From contig NZ_CP045649.1 in NCBI RefSeq assembly GCF_009557055.1, forward strand, positions 4,129,501 through 4,193,500: 64,000 nucleotides of DNA, given 5' to 3'. The position numbers and the translations under genes are program-made. Source of the stretch: Nocardioides sp. dk884 (lineage in GTDB: Bacteria > Actinomycetota > Actinomycetes > Propionibacteriales > Nocardioidaceae). The notes below the pieces were generated by a model that worked only from the letters and a program-made list of their open reading frames with translations, was not told the origin of the DNA and searched no databases. This document shows, piece after piece, positions 24,925 to 33,543 of the stretch (position 1 is the stretch's first letter; each line of letters begins with the position of its first letter).

Positions 24925-26136
24925 TCAGACGATCTCGACGATGGTGGCGATGCCCATGCCGCCGCCCACGCAGAGCGTGGCGAGGCCACGGCGCAGGTCG
25001 CGGCGGCGCAGCTCGTCGACGAGGGTGCCGAGGATCATCGCCCCGGTCGCGCCGAGCGGGTGGCCCATGGCGATCGCACCGCCGTTGACGTTGGTGATCT
25101 CGTCGGTGATGCCCATGTCGCTCATGAACCGCATCGCGACGGCGGCGAACGCCTCGTTGATCTCGAACAGGTCGATGTCGGAGACCTCGAGACCGGCCTT
25201 GGCGAGCGCCTTGCGCGCCGCCGGGGCCGGGCCGGTGAGCATGATCGTGGGGTCGGCGCCGGACACGGCGGTGGCGATGATGCGGGCCTTCGGAGTCAGG
25301 CCGAGCTGCTGGCCGACCTCCTCGGAGCCGATCGCGACCAGGGCCGCGCCGTCGACGATGCCGGAGGAGTTGCCGGCGTGGTGGACGTGGTTGATCCGCT
25401 CGACCCAGTGGTACTTCTCCAGCGCCACGTCGTCGAAGCCGGCGTCCGCGCCGATCTGGGCGAAGCTCGGGCGCAGCCCGGAGAGGCTCTCCACGCTGGT
25501 GTCGGGGCGGATCAGCTCGTCGGCGGCGAGCACGGTCAGGCCGTTGATGTCCTTGACCGGGATGACGGAGTCGGCGAAGTAGCCGTTGGCCCAGGCCTTG
25601 GCGGCGCGGTGGTGGGACTGCGCGGCGTAGGCGTCGACGTCCTCGCGGCTCCAGCCGCCGAGGGTCGCGATCAGGTCGGCGCCGATGCCCTGCGGGACGA
25701 AGCCCGACTTCAGCGCGGTGGCCGGGTCGGAGGCCCAGGCGCCGCCGTCGGATCCCATCGGGACGCGGCTCATCGACTCCACGCCGCCGGCGAGGATCAG
25801 GTCCTCGAACCCGCCGCGCACGCGGGACGCCGCCTGGTTGACCGCCTCGAGCCCGGAGGCGCAGAAGCGGTTGAGCTGGACGCCCGCGACGGTGTCGGGG
25901 TAGCCCGCGGCGAGCGCCGCGGTCTTCGCGATGTCGCCGCCCTGGTCGCCGAGCGGCGAGACGACGCCGAGCACGACGTCGTCGACGCGGGCCGGGTCGA
26001 AGGAGGGGTTGCGCTGCTTGACCTCGTCGAGCAGCCCGACCACGAGGTCGACCGGCTTGACCTCGTGCAGCGAGCCCGCCGCCTTGCCCTTGCCGCGCGG
26101 CGTACGAATGTGGTCGTACACGAATGCTTCTGCCAT
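24925..26136 (-). CDS. fadA: Acetyl-CoA C-acyltransferase FadA (trifunctional enzyme thiolase)
   Basis: This 403-residue thiolase is as long as M. tuberculosis FadA and starts like it (EAFVYDHIRTPRGKGK). The acyl-enzyme cysteine is in NRFCASGLEAVN (about 92), the histidine in GHPLGATGAMI (about 360), and the second cysteine in LCVGGGMG near the end. It cleaves 3-ketoacyl-CoA and should form an alpha2beta2 complex with FadB. A palindrome TGACAC-N5-GTGTCA lies 60 bases before the start, between it and a divergent MerR gene. Confidence 0.95.
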   Translation of the reverse strand: MAEAFVYDHIRTPRGKGKAAGSLHEVKPVDLVVGLLDEVKQRNPSFDPARVDDVVLGVVSPLGDQGGDIAKTAALAAGYPDTVAGVQLNRFCASGLEAVNQAASRVRGGFEDLILAGGVESMSRVPMGSDGGAWASDPATALKSGFVPQGIGADLIATLGGWSREDVDAYAAQSHHRAAKAWANGYFADSVIPVKDINGLTVLAADELIRPDTSVESLSGLRPSFAQIGADAGFDDVALEKYHWVERINHVHHAGNSSGIVDGAALVAIGSEEVGQQLGLTPKARIIATAVSGADPTIMLTGPAPAARKALAKAGLEVSDIDLFEINEAFAAVAMRFMSDMGITDEITNVNGGAIAMGHPLGATGAMILGTLVDELRRRDLRRGLATLCVGGGMGIATIVEIV

Positions 26137-26196
26137 GACCGTCCTTGCGAAAGATGTGTCGATGGTCGGGCCTCGGCCCGGGTTGGTCCCTTGATT

Positions 26197-26215
26197 GTGA
26201 CACCATTAGTGTCAC
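26197..26215. promoter_or_regulatory. Candidate operator between fadA and the MerR gene
   Basis: GTGACAC and GTGTCAC form a perfect 7-bp inverted repeat around CATTA. Low GC and the position in the divergent promoter suit a MerR-type or other beta-oxidation regulator. A related site (TGACAG-N5-CTGTCA) lies before the alpha-methylacyl-CoA racemase gene at 34712-34728. Confidence 0.65.
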
Positions 26216-26314
26216 GGTCAAGAGCGTCGGGGCAACTGCTCGGGTGTGACCTGGACCACGAACCCCGGGGTGATCTCGGGAACAGGCCCGGCGCGGCAGG
26301 AGAGAAGGGCGGCC

Positions 26315-27094
26315 ATGACCCAGAGCGAGGCTTCCGAGCTCCTCACCCTGGAGGAGCTCACGACACGCATCGGCATGAGCGTGCGCAACGTGCGCTTCTA
26401 CACCTCCAAGGGCCTGGTGCCCCCGCCCGTGCGGCGCGGCCGCTCGGGCTACTACGGCACCGACCACGTGGCCCGCCTCGAGCTGGTCCAGGAGCTGCAG
26501 GGCCACGGCTTCACCCTGGCCGCGATCGAGAAGTACGTCGCGGCGATCCCGGCCGACGCGACCCCCGAGGACATCGCGCTGCACCGCACGATGCTGGCGC
26601 CCTGGCAGGCCGACCAGCCCGACGAGATGACACTGTCGGAGCTGGAACGCCGCGCCGGACGCACGCTCGGCGAGGACGACCTCGCGACGCTGTCGGCGCT
26701 GGGCATCGTGGTGCGCAACCGGCGCGGGCGCTACGAGGTCTCACTGCCGCAGCTCAGCGTGGGGCTCGGCCTGCTCGACCTGGGCTTCCCGACCGAGGCC
26801 GCGGTCGCCGCCGCCGGCGTGTACGCCGAGCACGGGCGCGCGCTGGCCCGCGAGCTCAACGAGCTGTTCCGCACCATGGTGTGGCCGGTCTACAAGGAGG
26901 CCGGCACCTCCCCGGAGAAGATCCAGGAGGTCGTGGAGCGGCTCAAGCCGCTGTCGATCGCCAGCCTGGTGACCGCCTACGAGACGGCCATGGACGACCT
27001 CAAGCGCGAGCGGATCGCCGAGCGCACCCGGCGGGCCGACCCGGCGGCGGACGGCGTACCGCACGACGGGCAGGTCGCCCGGGAGGTCTCCTAG
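26315..27094 (+). CDS. MerR family transcriptional regulator
   Basis: This 259-residue protein has the MerR winged helix-turn-helix at about 10-80 (IGMSVRNVRFYTSKGLVPPP, SGYYGTDHVARLELVQELQG). A long helical effector region and a charged C-terminal tail follow. It starts at ATG 26315 with Shine-Dalgarno AGGAGAGAAGGG. Divergence from fadA-fadB suggests it controls fatty-acid oxidation and itself through the palindrome at 26197-26215. The ligand, perhaps an acyl-CoA, is inference. Confidence 0.9.
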   Translation: MTQSEASELLTLEELTTRIGMSVRNVRFYTSKGLVPPPVRRGRSGYYGTDHVARLELVQELQGHGFTLAAIEKYVAAIPADATPEDIALHRTMLAPWQADQPDEMTLSELERRAGRTLGEDDLATLSALGIVVRNRRGRYEVSLPQLSVGLGLLDLGFPTEAAVAAAGVYAEHGRALARELNELFRTMVWPVYKEAGTSPEKIQEVVERLKPLSIASLVTAYETAMDDLKRERIAERTRRADPAADGVPHDGQVAREVS

Positions 27095-27133
27095 CCGGGA
27101 GCGCCGCTTGCCGCTCGTTCCTAGGGTGGCCCC

Positions 27134-28024
27134 ATGACCACGTCCCCCACCGTGCTCGTCACCGGCGCCACCGGCTTCGTCGGGCGCCGGCTGGTGCCCG
27201 CGCTCGTGGACAGTGGGCACCGGGTGAAGGCGATGACCCGCCACCCCGACACCTACGACGGCCCCGGGGAGCCGGTCTTCGGCGACGTGCACGACCCGGG
27301 CTCGCTCGCCGACGCCCTGGAGGGCGTGGACGTGGCGATCTACCTGGTGCACTCCCTCGACGACGACGACTTCGAGCGCAAGGACGCCGCCGCGGCGCGC
27401 GGGTTCGGGACTGCCGCGGCCGCCAGCGGGGTGCGCCAGCTGGTCTACCTGGGCGGGCTCGGCTCCGAGGACGAGACGCTCTCCCCGCACCTGCGCTCAC
27501 GGCGCGAGGTCGAGCTGCTGCTCGGCGAGGCCGGCGTACCGGTCACCGTGCTGCGCGCCGCGATCGTCGTCGGGGCCGGTGGCATCTCCTGGGAGATGAC
27601 CCGCCGCCTGGTCAAGAACCTGCCCGCGATGGTCGTGCCGCGCTGGGCGGCGACGCTCACCCAGCCGATCGCGATCGACGACGTGGTGCGCTACCTGGCC
27701 GGCGTGGTCGACAACGACGACGCGGTCGGACGGGTGCTCGAGATCGGCGGGGCCGACCAGCTGACCTACCTGCAGATGCTGCAGGAGGCGGCGCGCGAGA
27801 TGCACGGGCGCCGACTGCCGATCGTGCAGGCACCGGTCGGCACGCCGGTGCTCTCGTCGTGGTGGATCACCCTGGTCACCGGCGTCGACACCACGACCGC
27901 CGCCAACCTCATCGAGTCGATGGGCAACCGGGTCGTGGTCACCGACCCCGCGATCCGCGCGATCGTGCCCGGGGAGCCGCTGACGTACGCCGAGGCGGTG
28001 CGCCAGGCGCTCGCGGAGGGCTGA
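27134..28024 (+). CDS. NAD(P)H-binding NmrA/atypical SDR protein
   Basis: This 296-residue Rossmann protein has the glycine motif VLVTGATGFVGRRLVPAL (residues about 7-24) and an arginine after the second strand (MTRHP) compatible with NADPH. YLVHSLDDDDFERKD is typical of the SDR_a5-like group. The catalytic YxxxK is not evident. Its role is unknown, with reductase or cofactor-sensing protein being possible. It follows the MerR gene by 39 bases and may be co-transcribed. It converges with the CPBP gene. Confidence 0.85.
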   Translation: MTTSPTVLVTGATGFVGRRLVPALVDSGHRVKAMTRHPDTYDGPGEPVFGDVHDPGSLADALEGVDVAIYLVHSLDDDDFERKDAAAARGFGTAAAASGVRQLVYLGGLGSEDETLSPHLRSRREVELLLGEAGVPVTVLRAAIVVGAGGISWEMTRRLVKNLPAMVVPRWAATLTQPIAIDDVVRYLAGVVDNDDAVGRVLEIGGADQLTYLQMLQEAAREMHGRRLPIVQAPVGTPVLSSWWITLVTGVDTTTAANLIESMGNRVVVTDPAIRAIVPGEPLTYAEAVRQALAEG

Positions 28025-28030
28025 GCCGGC

Positions 28031-28729
28031 TCAGGCGCCGAAGACCAGCGGGAGCACCAGCAGCATCGACAGCGACCAGGTGCAGTGGGTGAGGATCGGC
28101 CCGAGGATGCCGCCCGAGGCGCGGCGCTCCAGCCCGACGACCACGCCGAGCAGCAGGGCCGCGAAGGACAGCATCACGTTGCCGGTCGCGAGGGTCGCGA
28201 CGCCGTAGGCCAGCGTCGTCCAGGCGACCGGGTGCCGCGGGATCGCGGCGTACGCGGCGCCGCGGAAGAACAGCTCCTCGGCGACGCCGTTGACAGCGGT
28301 GATCACCACCAGCAGCGGCACCGAGCCCTGGTCGGCGAAGTCGAGCACCGAGCTGACCTGGCCCGAGAGCCAGGGCAGCTCGCGCACGATCAGGCCGCCG
28401 ACCACGAAGAGTGCGGCCAGCCCGGCCCCGAGGGCGATGGGTGTCGCCCAGGGCCGGACGAGCTCGCCACGCCGGGCGATGCGGCCCAGGTGCAGGGGCC
28501 CGGAGCAGAACGCCCCGAGCGCCCACACGCCGGCGAGCCCGAACGTCGCGGGATAGAACCAGGGATTACCCGGCTCGATCCGCAGCGACAGCCCGAGCAC
28601 GACCGCGCCGATCAGCACGAACCCGAGCGTCACCAGCTGGCGGCGGCGCAGCGCGGTGGGCGTCTCGCGGTGATCGCGCGGGACGACCTCCCACAGGGAG
28701 CGCTGCAACCAGCTGCGCACCGGGCTCAT
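28031..28729 (-). CDS. CPBP family intramembrane glutamic protease
   Basis: This 232-residue membrane protein has about seven hydrophobic helices. The CPBP (Abi/Rce1) motif EELFFRG lies in NGVAEELFFRGAAY (about 147-160), and the second motif has histidine in LTHCTWSLSMLLVLP near the end. Members are intramembrane proteases or maturation factors; the substrate is unknown. It starts 11 bases after the DEAD-box helicase stop and is probably co-transcribed with it. Confidence 0.9.
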   Translation of the reverse strand: MSPVRSWLQRSLWEVVPRDHRETPTALRRRQLVTLGFVLIGAVVLGLSLRIEPGNPWFYPATFGLAGVWALGAFCSGPLHLGRIARRGELVRPWATPIALGAGLAALFVVGGLIVRELPWLSGQVSSVLDFADQGSVPLLVVITAVNGVAEELFFRGAAYAAIPRHPVAWTTLAYGVATLATGNVMLSFAALLLGVVVGLERRASGGILGPILTHCTWSLSMLLVLPLVFGA

Positions 28730-28740
28730 GGGTTTCGAGG

Positions 28741-30219
28741 TTAGCGGCGACCCGAGGAGAAGCTCGCCGCGCTGTGGCTGCCGCCGGAGGCGCTGGCGGC
28801 ACCGCTGCTGCCGCCACGGGCGGGTCGACCCGAGCGAGCAGCCGGCTTGCTGCCGGCGGGCTTGCTGCCCGAGCGGGCGCCGCCCTGGCCACCGGAGCGT
28901 CCGCCGCCCTGGCCGCTGGCGCCACCGCTGCGACGACGGTTGCGACCGCCGCCGTTGCCGGAGGGGCCCTCACCCGACGGGCGACGACCGGGCGCCTGGG
29001 CGGGGACCTCGAGCTCGAGGCCGCCGATGACGATCGTGCGCTCGCCGGGGGCGAGCGTGGTCAGCATCGGGTGCTTCGGGCCGTCGATCTTGGTGATCGT
29101 CGGCTTGATGCCGGCCGCGCGGGTCAGGTCGCGCACGTCGCGGACCTGGTCGTCGGTCATCAGCGTGATCACGGTGCCCGCCGCGCCGGCGCGCGCCGTA
29201 CGGCCCGAGCGGTGCAGGTAGGCCTTGTGCTCGGCCGGCGGGTCGGCGTGGACCACGAGCGCGACGTCGTCGACGTGGATGCCGCGGGCGGCGATGTCGG
29301 TCGCGACCAGGGTGCTGGCCTTGCCGGCGTGGAAGGCATCCATGTTGCGGGTGCGGGCGTTCTGGCTGAGGTTGCCGTGCAGCTCGACGGTGGGGACGCC
29401 GGACTTGTTCAGCTGACGGGTGAGCGCCTTGGCACCGTGCTTAGTGCGGGTGAAGACCACGGTGCGGCCGGGCGCGCTGGCCAGGTCCACCAGGACCGAG
29501 ACGCGCTGCTCGCGGGCGAGGTGGAGCACGTGGTGGTCCATCGTGGACACCGGCGACTGGGCCGAGTCGGCCTCGTGGGTGACCGGCTGGTTGAGGAACC
29601 GCTTGACCAGCACGTTGATGCCGTTGTCGAGGGTCGCCGAGAACAGCAGGCGCTGGCCCTCACGCGGGGTCTTGTCCATGATCCGGCGCACGGCCGGCAG
29701 GAAGCCGAGGTCGGCCATGTGGTCGGCCTCGTCGAGGATCGTGACCTCGATCGAGCCGAGGTCGCAGTGACCCTGGCTGATCAGGTCCTCGAGGCGGCCC
29801 GGGCAGGCCAGCACGATGTCCACGCCGCGACGCAGGCCGGCGACCTGGGGGTTCTGGCCGACGCCGCCGAAGATGGTCTGGGTGGTGAGCCCGGCGGCCG
29901 AGGCCAGCGGGTCCAGCGCCTCCTTGATCTGGCCGACCAGCTCGCGGGTCGGGGCCAGGATCAGGGCGCGGGGGCGACCGGCGGCCGAGCGGCGACCGGC
30001 GGCACGCAGCCGGGTCACCATCGGGAGCAGGAACGCGTAGGTCTTGCCGGAGCCGGTGCGGCCGCGGCCGAGCACGTCGCGCCCGGCCATCGAGTCGGGG
30101 AGGGTCGCCGCCTGGATCGGCGAGGGGACCGTGATGCCCCGCTCGGTGAGCAGGGCGACGAGGTCAGAAGGCACGCCGAGGTCGGCGAAGGAAGAGGAAG
30201 ACAAAGGGGTATCACTCAC
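28741..30219 (-). CDS. DEAD-box ATP-dependent RNA helicase with Gly/Ser/Arg-rich tail
   Basis: This is 492 residues from GTG 30219 (MSDTPLSSSSFADLG, the Q-motif region). Motif I is GRTGSGKT, Ia PTRELVGQ, II DEADHMADLG, III SATLD, and VI HRSGRTARAG. The last 75 residues are a low-complexity Gly/Ser/Arg tail (GGGRSGGQGGARSGSKPAG) likely to bind RNA. It should remodel structured RNA or ribosomal particles. A long 279-base leader region with tandem repeats lies upstream. A longer in-frame start at 30300 is unlikely because it precedes the conserved N-terminus. Confidence 0.95.
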   Translation of the reverse strand: MSDTPLSSSSFADLGVPSDLVALLTERGITVPSPIQAATLPDSMAGRDVLGRGRTGSGKTYAFLLPMVTRLRAAGRRSAAGRPRALILAPTRELVGQIKEALDPLASAAGLTTQTIFGGVGQNPQVAGLRRGVDIVLACPGRLEDLISQGHCDLGSIEVTILDEADHMADLGFLPAVRRIMDKTPREGQRLLFSATLDNGINVLVKRFLNQPVTHEADSAQSPVSTMDHHVLHLAREQRVSVLVDLASAPGRTVVFTRTKHGAKALTRQLNKSGVPTVELHGNLSQNARTRNMDAFHAGKASTLVATDIAARGIHVDDVALVVHADPPAEHKAYLHRSGRTARAGAAGTVITLMTDDQVRDVRDLTRAAGIKPTITKIDGPKHPMLTTLAPGERTIVIGGLELEVPAQAPGRRPSGEGPSGNGGGRNRRRSGGASGQGGGRSGGQGGARSGSKPAGSKPAARSGRPARGGSSGAASASGGSHSAASFSSGRR

Positions 30220-30385
30220 TGTGGCGGTGTCTCGCCAGAAGAAGGGGCTCGTCCGGCTCCGGTGACGGAGCCACAGGGACGAACAGCAGGCCCGAGGCAA
30301 GACAGGACGGGCCGCGTTCGCAGCGTACGGGGGCCGACCCCCATCTCTTGCATCCCCGCGCCGACTGCTGGGTCACACGCGTGCC

Positions 30386-30461
30386 GCGAGTCGGCGCGAA
30401 TGGCGTGGCGAGTCGGCGCCAATGGTTGCGCGAGTCGGCGCGAGTGGCGCGTCGGGTCGGC
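30386..30461. repeat. 22-bp tandem repeat, three and a half units
   Basis: GCGAGTCGGCGCGAATGG recurs at 30386-30403, 30408-30425 and 30430-30447 with one or two changes and a strict 22-base period. A degenerate fourth unit (GTCGGGTCGGCGCGATG) begins near 30451. Spacers of 4 bases vary. It lies upstream of the helicase. Confidence 0.8.
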
Positions 30462-30479
30462 GCGATGCCGACCCGACGC
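30449..30479 (-). terminator. Hairpin after the csbD-like gene
   Basis: The 13-bp arms GCGTCGGGTCGGC (30449-30461) and their perfect complement (30467-30479) enclose GCGAT. It lies 20 bases beyond the csbD-like stop on the minus strand. No U-tract follows. Confidence 0.65.
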
Positions 30480-30498
30480 ACCAGTCGGGCCGAACCGG

Positions 30499-30690
30499 CT
30501 ACTTCAGGCCGTCCTTGATGTCCTTGGCGGCGTCCTTGACGTGCTCGCCGGCCTGCTTCACGCCGGCAGACGCCTGGTCGCCCTTGCCCTCGGCCTGGAG
30601 GTCGCGGTCGCCGGTGGCCTCACCGGTCTTCTCCTTGCCCTTGCCGCCGAGCTCCTCGGCCTTGTTCTTCGCCTTGTCGGTGAATCCCAT
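30499..30690 (-). CDS. CsbD family stress-response protein
   Basis: This 63-residue hydrophilic protein is rich in Lys, Glu, Gly and Ala, with the CsbD pattern MGFTDKAKNKAEELGGKGKE and GEATGDRDLQAEGKGDQ. CsbD-like proteins are abundant small stress proteins (sigma-B regulated in Bacillus) of unclear mechanism. The start is fixed by a very strong Shine-Dalgarno, GAGGAGG, about 6 bases before ATG. It lies between the helicase leader and the monooxygenase gene, transcribed after the latter. Confidence 0.93.
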   Translation of the reverse strand: MGFTDKAKNKAEELGGKGKEKTGEATGDRDLQAEGKGDQASAGVKQAGEHVKDAAKDIKDGLK

Positions 30691-30731
30691 CAGGTCCTCC
30701 TCGAACTGTTGCGGAGGCCTCCAGTACCCGC

Positions 30732-32201
30732 TCAGGCGAAACGGAGCACCCCGTCGTCGATCCGGTCGCGGCGGATCGTGCGCAGGTCGGTGAGGTAGTT
30801 CTGGGTGAGCATCCACGGCGCCCGGTCGCCCTGTCGGGGCAGCCGGTCCAGGGCGCGCAGGACGTAGCCGGACTGGAAGTCCATGAACGGGCGCTCCCCC
30901 ACCTCCGGGTCCCGCACCGGTACGACGCTGCGCGCGCCGCACTGGTCGAGGTGGGCCAGCAGCCGCACGACGTACTCGCTGACCAGGTCGGCCTTGAGCG
31001 TCCAGGAGGCGTTGGTGTAGCCGATCGTGTAGACGAAGTTCGGCACCCCGCTGAGCATCAGCGCCTTGTAGGCCATCGCACCCGCGAGGTCGACCGGTAC
31101 GCCGTCCACGCTGAGCTCGACGCCGCCGAAGGCCAGCAGTCGCAGCCCGGTCGCGGTCACCACGACGTCGGCCACGAGCTCCTCGCCCGAGGTGAGCCGG
31201 ATGCCGTGCTCGGTGAAGGTGTCGATCGTGTCGGTCACCACCGAGGCGTCCCCGCGCCGGATCGCCCGGAACAGGTCGCCGTCCGGCACGAAGCACAGCC
31301 GCTGGTCCCACGGGTCGTAGCGGGGGCGGAAGTGGGTGTCGACGTCGACCTCGGCCGGCAGCTGGGCGGCGACGCCCGAGCGGATCACCCGCTTGACGAC
31401 CTCGGGGCGCCGGCGCGCGAGCTGGTAGAAGGCCACCGCCTGCAGGATGTTCTTCCAGCGCACCACCGGGAAGGCGAGACGCCTGGGCAGCCGGCTCAGC
31501 GCCGTGGCCACCGGGTCGCGACCCGGACGGGACAGGACGTACGTCGGGGAGCGCTGAAGCATCGTCACGTGCGCCGCGTCCGCGGCCATCGCCGGGACCA
31601 GCGTGATCGCGGTGGCCCCGCTGCCGATCACCACGACCCGCTTGCCGGCGTAGTCGAGGTCCTCGGGCCAGTGCTGGGGGTGCACGACCTCCCCGGCGTA
31701 CCGCTCGATGCCGGGCAGCTCGGGGGAGTGGCCCTGGTCGTAGTCGTAGTAGCCCGAGCAGCAGTGCACGAAGCCGGCCGTCATCGTCAGCGGCTCGCCG
31801 TCGCGGTCGATCTGCACGCGCCAGTGGGCGCGCGCGGAGTCCCAGTCGGCGCTCACGACGCGGTGGCCGTAGCGCACCAGCCGGTCCACGCCACGCTCGC
31901 GCGCCACGGTGCGCACGTAGTCGAGGATCAGCTCGCCGTCCGCGAGCGCGGTGTCACCCACCCAGGGCCGCCAGCGGTAGCCGAAGGTGAACATGTCGGA
32001 GTCCGAGCGGATCCCGGGATAGCGGAACAGGTCCCAGGTCCCGCCGCTGACCGGGCGCGCCTCCAGGACCGCCACGCTGCGCCCGGGGTGGTGCTCGCGC
32101 AGCTGGGCGGCCGCGCCGAGGCCGGACAGGCCGGCCCCGATCACCAGGACGTCGACGTGCTCGGGGGTGGGCCCGGGGGCGGGCATGGGGGCGGCGCTCA
32201 T
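30732..32201 (-). CDS. ethA: FAD-dependent Baeyer-Villiger monooxygenase, EthA-like
   Basis: This 489-residue flavoprotein is exactly the length of M. tuberculosis EthA and matches its distinctive blocks. FAD site: DVLVIGAGLSGLGAAAQL (about 18-35). Then GGTWDLFRYPGIRSDSDMFT. BVMO fingerprint: YAGEVVHPQHW. NADP site: VVVIGSGATAITLVP. C-terminal blocks: PWDQRLCFVPDGDLFRAI and GYTNASWTLKADLVSEY. It should insert oxygen next to ketone carbonyls. EthA enzymes also activate thioamide prodrugs such as ethionamide. No EthR-like TetR gene is adjacent, unlike in mycobacteria. Confidence 0.92.
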   Translation of the reverse strand: MSAAPMPAPGPTPEHVDVLVIGAGLSGLGAAAQLREHHPGRSVAVLEARPVSGGTWDLFRYPGIRSDSDMFTFGYRWRPWVGDTALADGELILDYVRTVARERGVDRLVRYGHRVVSADWDSARAHWRVQIDRDGEPLTMTAGFVHCCSGYYDYDQGHSPELPGIERYAGEVVHPQHWPEDLDYAGKRVVVIGSGATAITLVPAMAADAAHVTMLQRSPTYVLSRPGRDPVATALSRLPRRLAFPVVRWKNILQAVAFYQLARRRPEVVKRVIRSGVAAQLPAEVDVDTHFRPRYDPWDQRLCFVPDGDLFRAIRRGDASVVTDTIDTFTEHGIRLTSGEELVADVVVTATGLRLLAFGGVELSVDGVPVDLAGAMAYKALMLSGVPNFVYTIGYTNASWTLKADLVSEYVVRLLAHLDQCGARSVVPVRDPEVGERPFMDFQSGYVLRALDRLPRQGDRAPWMLTQNYLTDLRTIRRDRIDDGVLRFA

Positions 32202-32233
32202 GCCCCGCAGCGTAGGGCGCGCCCGGTTGAGGC

Positions 32234-32665
32234 TCAGGACTCCGGCAGGTAGTGGGTCCAGGGCCGGCTCAGCGCGAAGGATCGGCCGGTGATCTCGCGC
32301 GGCACGATCTCGACGACGTTGTATTTGAGGGTGCCGACCCAGGGCCGCAGCGCGATGTTGTCGGCGCGGTGCTCCTCGTCCTCCTCGAGCACCCGGGCGC
32401 TGCCGCGCACGATCACGCTGCGCGCCCGCTCGTCCTCGATCTCGTCGATCTCGAGGACGACCTCGCCGTGCATGACGACGCCGAGCAGCTTCTCGCCCTC
32501 GGCGGAGCGGAACAGCAAGGTGTCGTGGTCGACGGCGTAGTTGACCGGGACCAGGTGGACCTCGTCGACCAGGCGGAAGGCCAGGCGGGCGAGCTCGTGG
32601 GAGCGCAGCAGTCGCCAGCACTCCTCGGTGTCCAGGACCGTGACCATCTCGTCATCGACCGGCAT
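32234..32665 (-). CDS. Pyridoxamine 5'-phosphate oxidase-family (PPOX fold) protein
   Basis: This 143-residue split-barrel flavin-binding protein starts MPVDDEMVTVLDTEECWRLL. It contains ELARLAFRLVDEVHLVPVNY, the typical first strands of the PPOX/DUF-type pyridoxamine oxidase-like family in actinobacteria, where members bind FMN or F420. The length is normal. The physiological substrate is unknown. It is transcribed just upstream of the monooxygenase with a 32-base gap, so the two may form an operon. Confidence 0.85.
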   Translation of the reverse strand: MPVDDEMVTVLDTEECWRLLRSHELARLAFRLVDEVHLVPVNYAVDHDTLLFRSAEGEKLLGVVMHGEVVLEIDEIEDERARSVIVRGSARVLEEDEEHRADNIALRPWVGTLKYNVVEIVPREITGRSFALSRPWTHYLPES

Positions 32666-32747
32666 GGTGTCTCCTCCTCGTGGTGCCTGCGACCAACCTA
32701 GGGCGCGGCACCGACACCCGACAGGGCCGGAGGTCCCAGGCCCGGGA

Positions 32748-33491
32748 TCAGCGCGCGAACAGCTCCACGAACCGCGCCAGCAACCGCGGCGGCTCGGTCA
32801 CCACCGCGGCGCGGGCGTGAGCGATCAGCTCCGCCTCCTGGAGCGGCTCGAAGTAGCCGTGGTCGCGGTAGATCTGGATCCGCTCGACCAGGCCCTCGTC
32901 GTCGAGCTCGGGGTGGAACTGGGTGGCGTAGACCCGGGTGCCGAGCCGGAACGCCTGCACCGGGCAGGTGGCCGACGACGCCAGCAGCACCCCGCCCTCG
33001 GGCAGCCGGCTCACCGCCTCCTTGTGCCCGACGAACGCCGCGAACTCGGGCGGCATCGCGGACAGCAACGGGTCGACCGCCCCGGCCTCGGTCAGCCGGA
33101 CGGTCACCGAGCCGATCGGCTCGCCGTACTCGCGGTCGACGTGTCCGCCGCGCAGGCCGCCGAGCGTGCCGATGCCGTAGCAGGCGCCGAGGAACGGCGT
33201 GTCCGCCGCCACCACCCGCTCGGCGAGCTCGCGCAGCTCGATCTCGACGCGCAGCTGGTCGGGTCCCTTGAGCTGCGGGGGGTCGCTCACGGTGTACGGC
33301 CCGCCGCCGAGCACGATCCCCGACCAGTCCTCGAGGTCGAGGTCGCCGACGGCGTCCGCGAGCGAGCCGCGGTCCAGGCGCACCCGTCGTACGTCGCGCT
33401 CGGCCAGGCCGGTGCAGCGCAGGATCGCGGCGTACTCGGCATCGGCGGCGTCGTCCTCGGGCCGGGTGCCGAGGAACAGGAACGGCCTCAC
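32748..33491 (-). CDS. Class I glutamine amidotransferase-like protein
   Basis: This 247-residue protein has the nucleophile elbow FLGACYGIGTLGG (C about 108) and the His-Glu pair in YATQFHPELDDEG (about 190). It thus has the full Cys-His-Glu triad of class I amidotransferases (GMP-synthase-like GATase). No synthetase domain is attached. It may remove glutamyl groups or release ammonia for an unlinked partner. It lies 52 bases after the racemase stop on the same strand. Confidence 0.88.
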   Translation of the reverse strand: MRPFLFLGTRPEDDAADAEYAAILRCTGLAERDVRRVRLDRGSLADAVGDLDLEDWSGIVLGGGPYTVSDPPQLKGPDQLRVEIELRELAERVVAADTPFLGACYGIGTLGGLRGGHVDREYGEPIGSVTVRLTEAGAVDPLLSAMPPEFAAFVGHKEAVSRLPEGGVLLASSATCPVQAFRLGTRVYATQFHPELDDEGLVERIQIYRDHGYFEPLQEAELIAHARAAVVTEPPRLLARFVELFAR

Positions 33492-33543
33492 CTGTCAGCT
33501 CCGTCGGTGTCCATCGGGCCCCGGTGCCCCGCCGGGCGGGCCT

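Larger units (their letters stand above)
30220..30498. other. Intergenic region with tandem repeats, no gene seen
   Basis: This 279-base space separates the helicase start from the csbD-like stop, both on the minus strand. It must hold the helicase promoter. It contains a 22-bp tandem repeat (30386-30461) and a 13-bp hairpin (30449-30479). No convincing ORF or RNA gene was found in it. Confidence 0.6.

Noticed and set aside
22546..28092. Very long plus-strand open frame (over 1800 codons)
   Set aside because: It runs antisense to phosphatase, fadB and fadA. Its translation is low-complexity Arg/Gly/Ala/His typical of shadows in high-GC DNA.
30386..30461. Possible CRISPR-like array
   Set aside because: The period is only 22 bases with 4-base spacers, and no cas genes occur. 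It is a tandem repeat.
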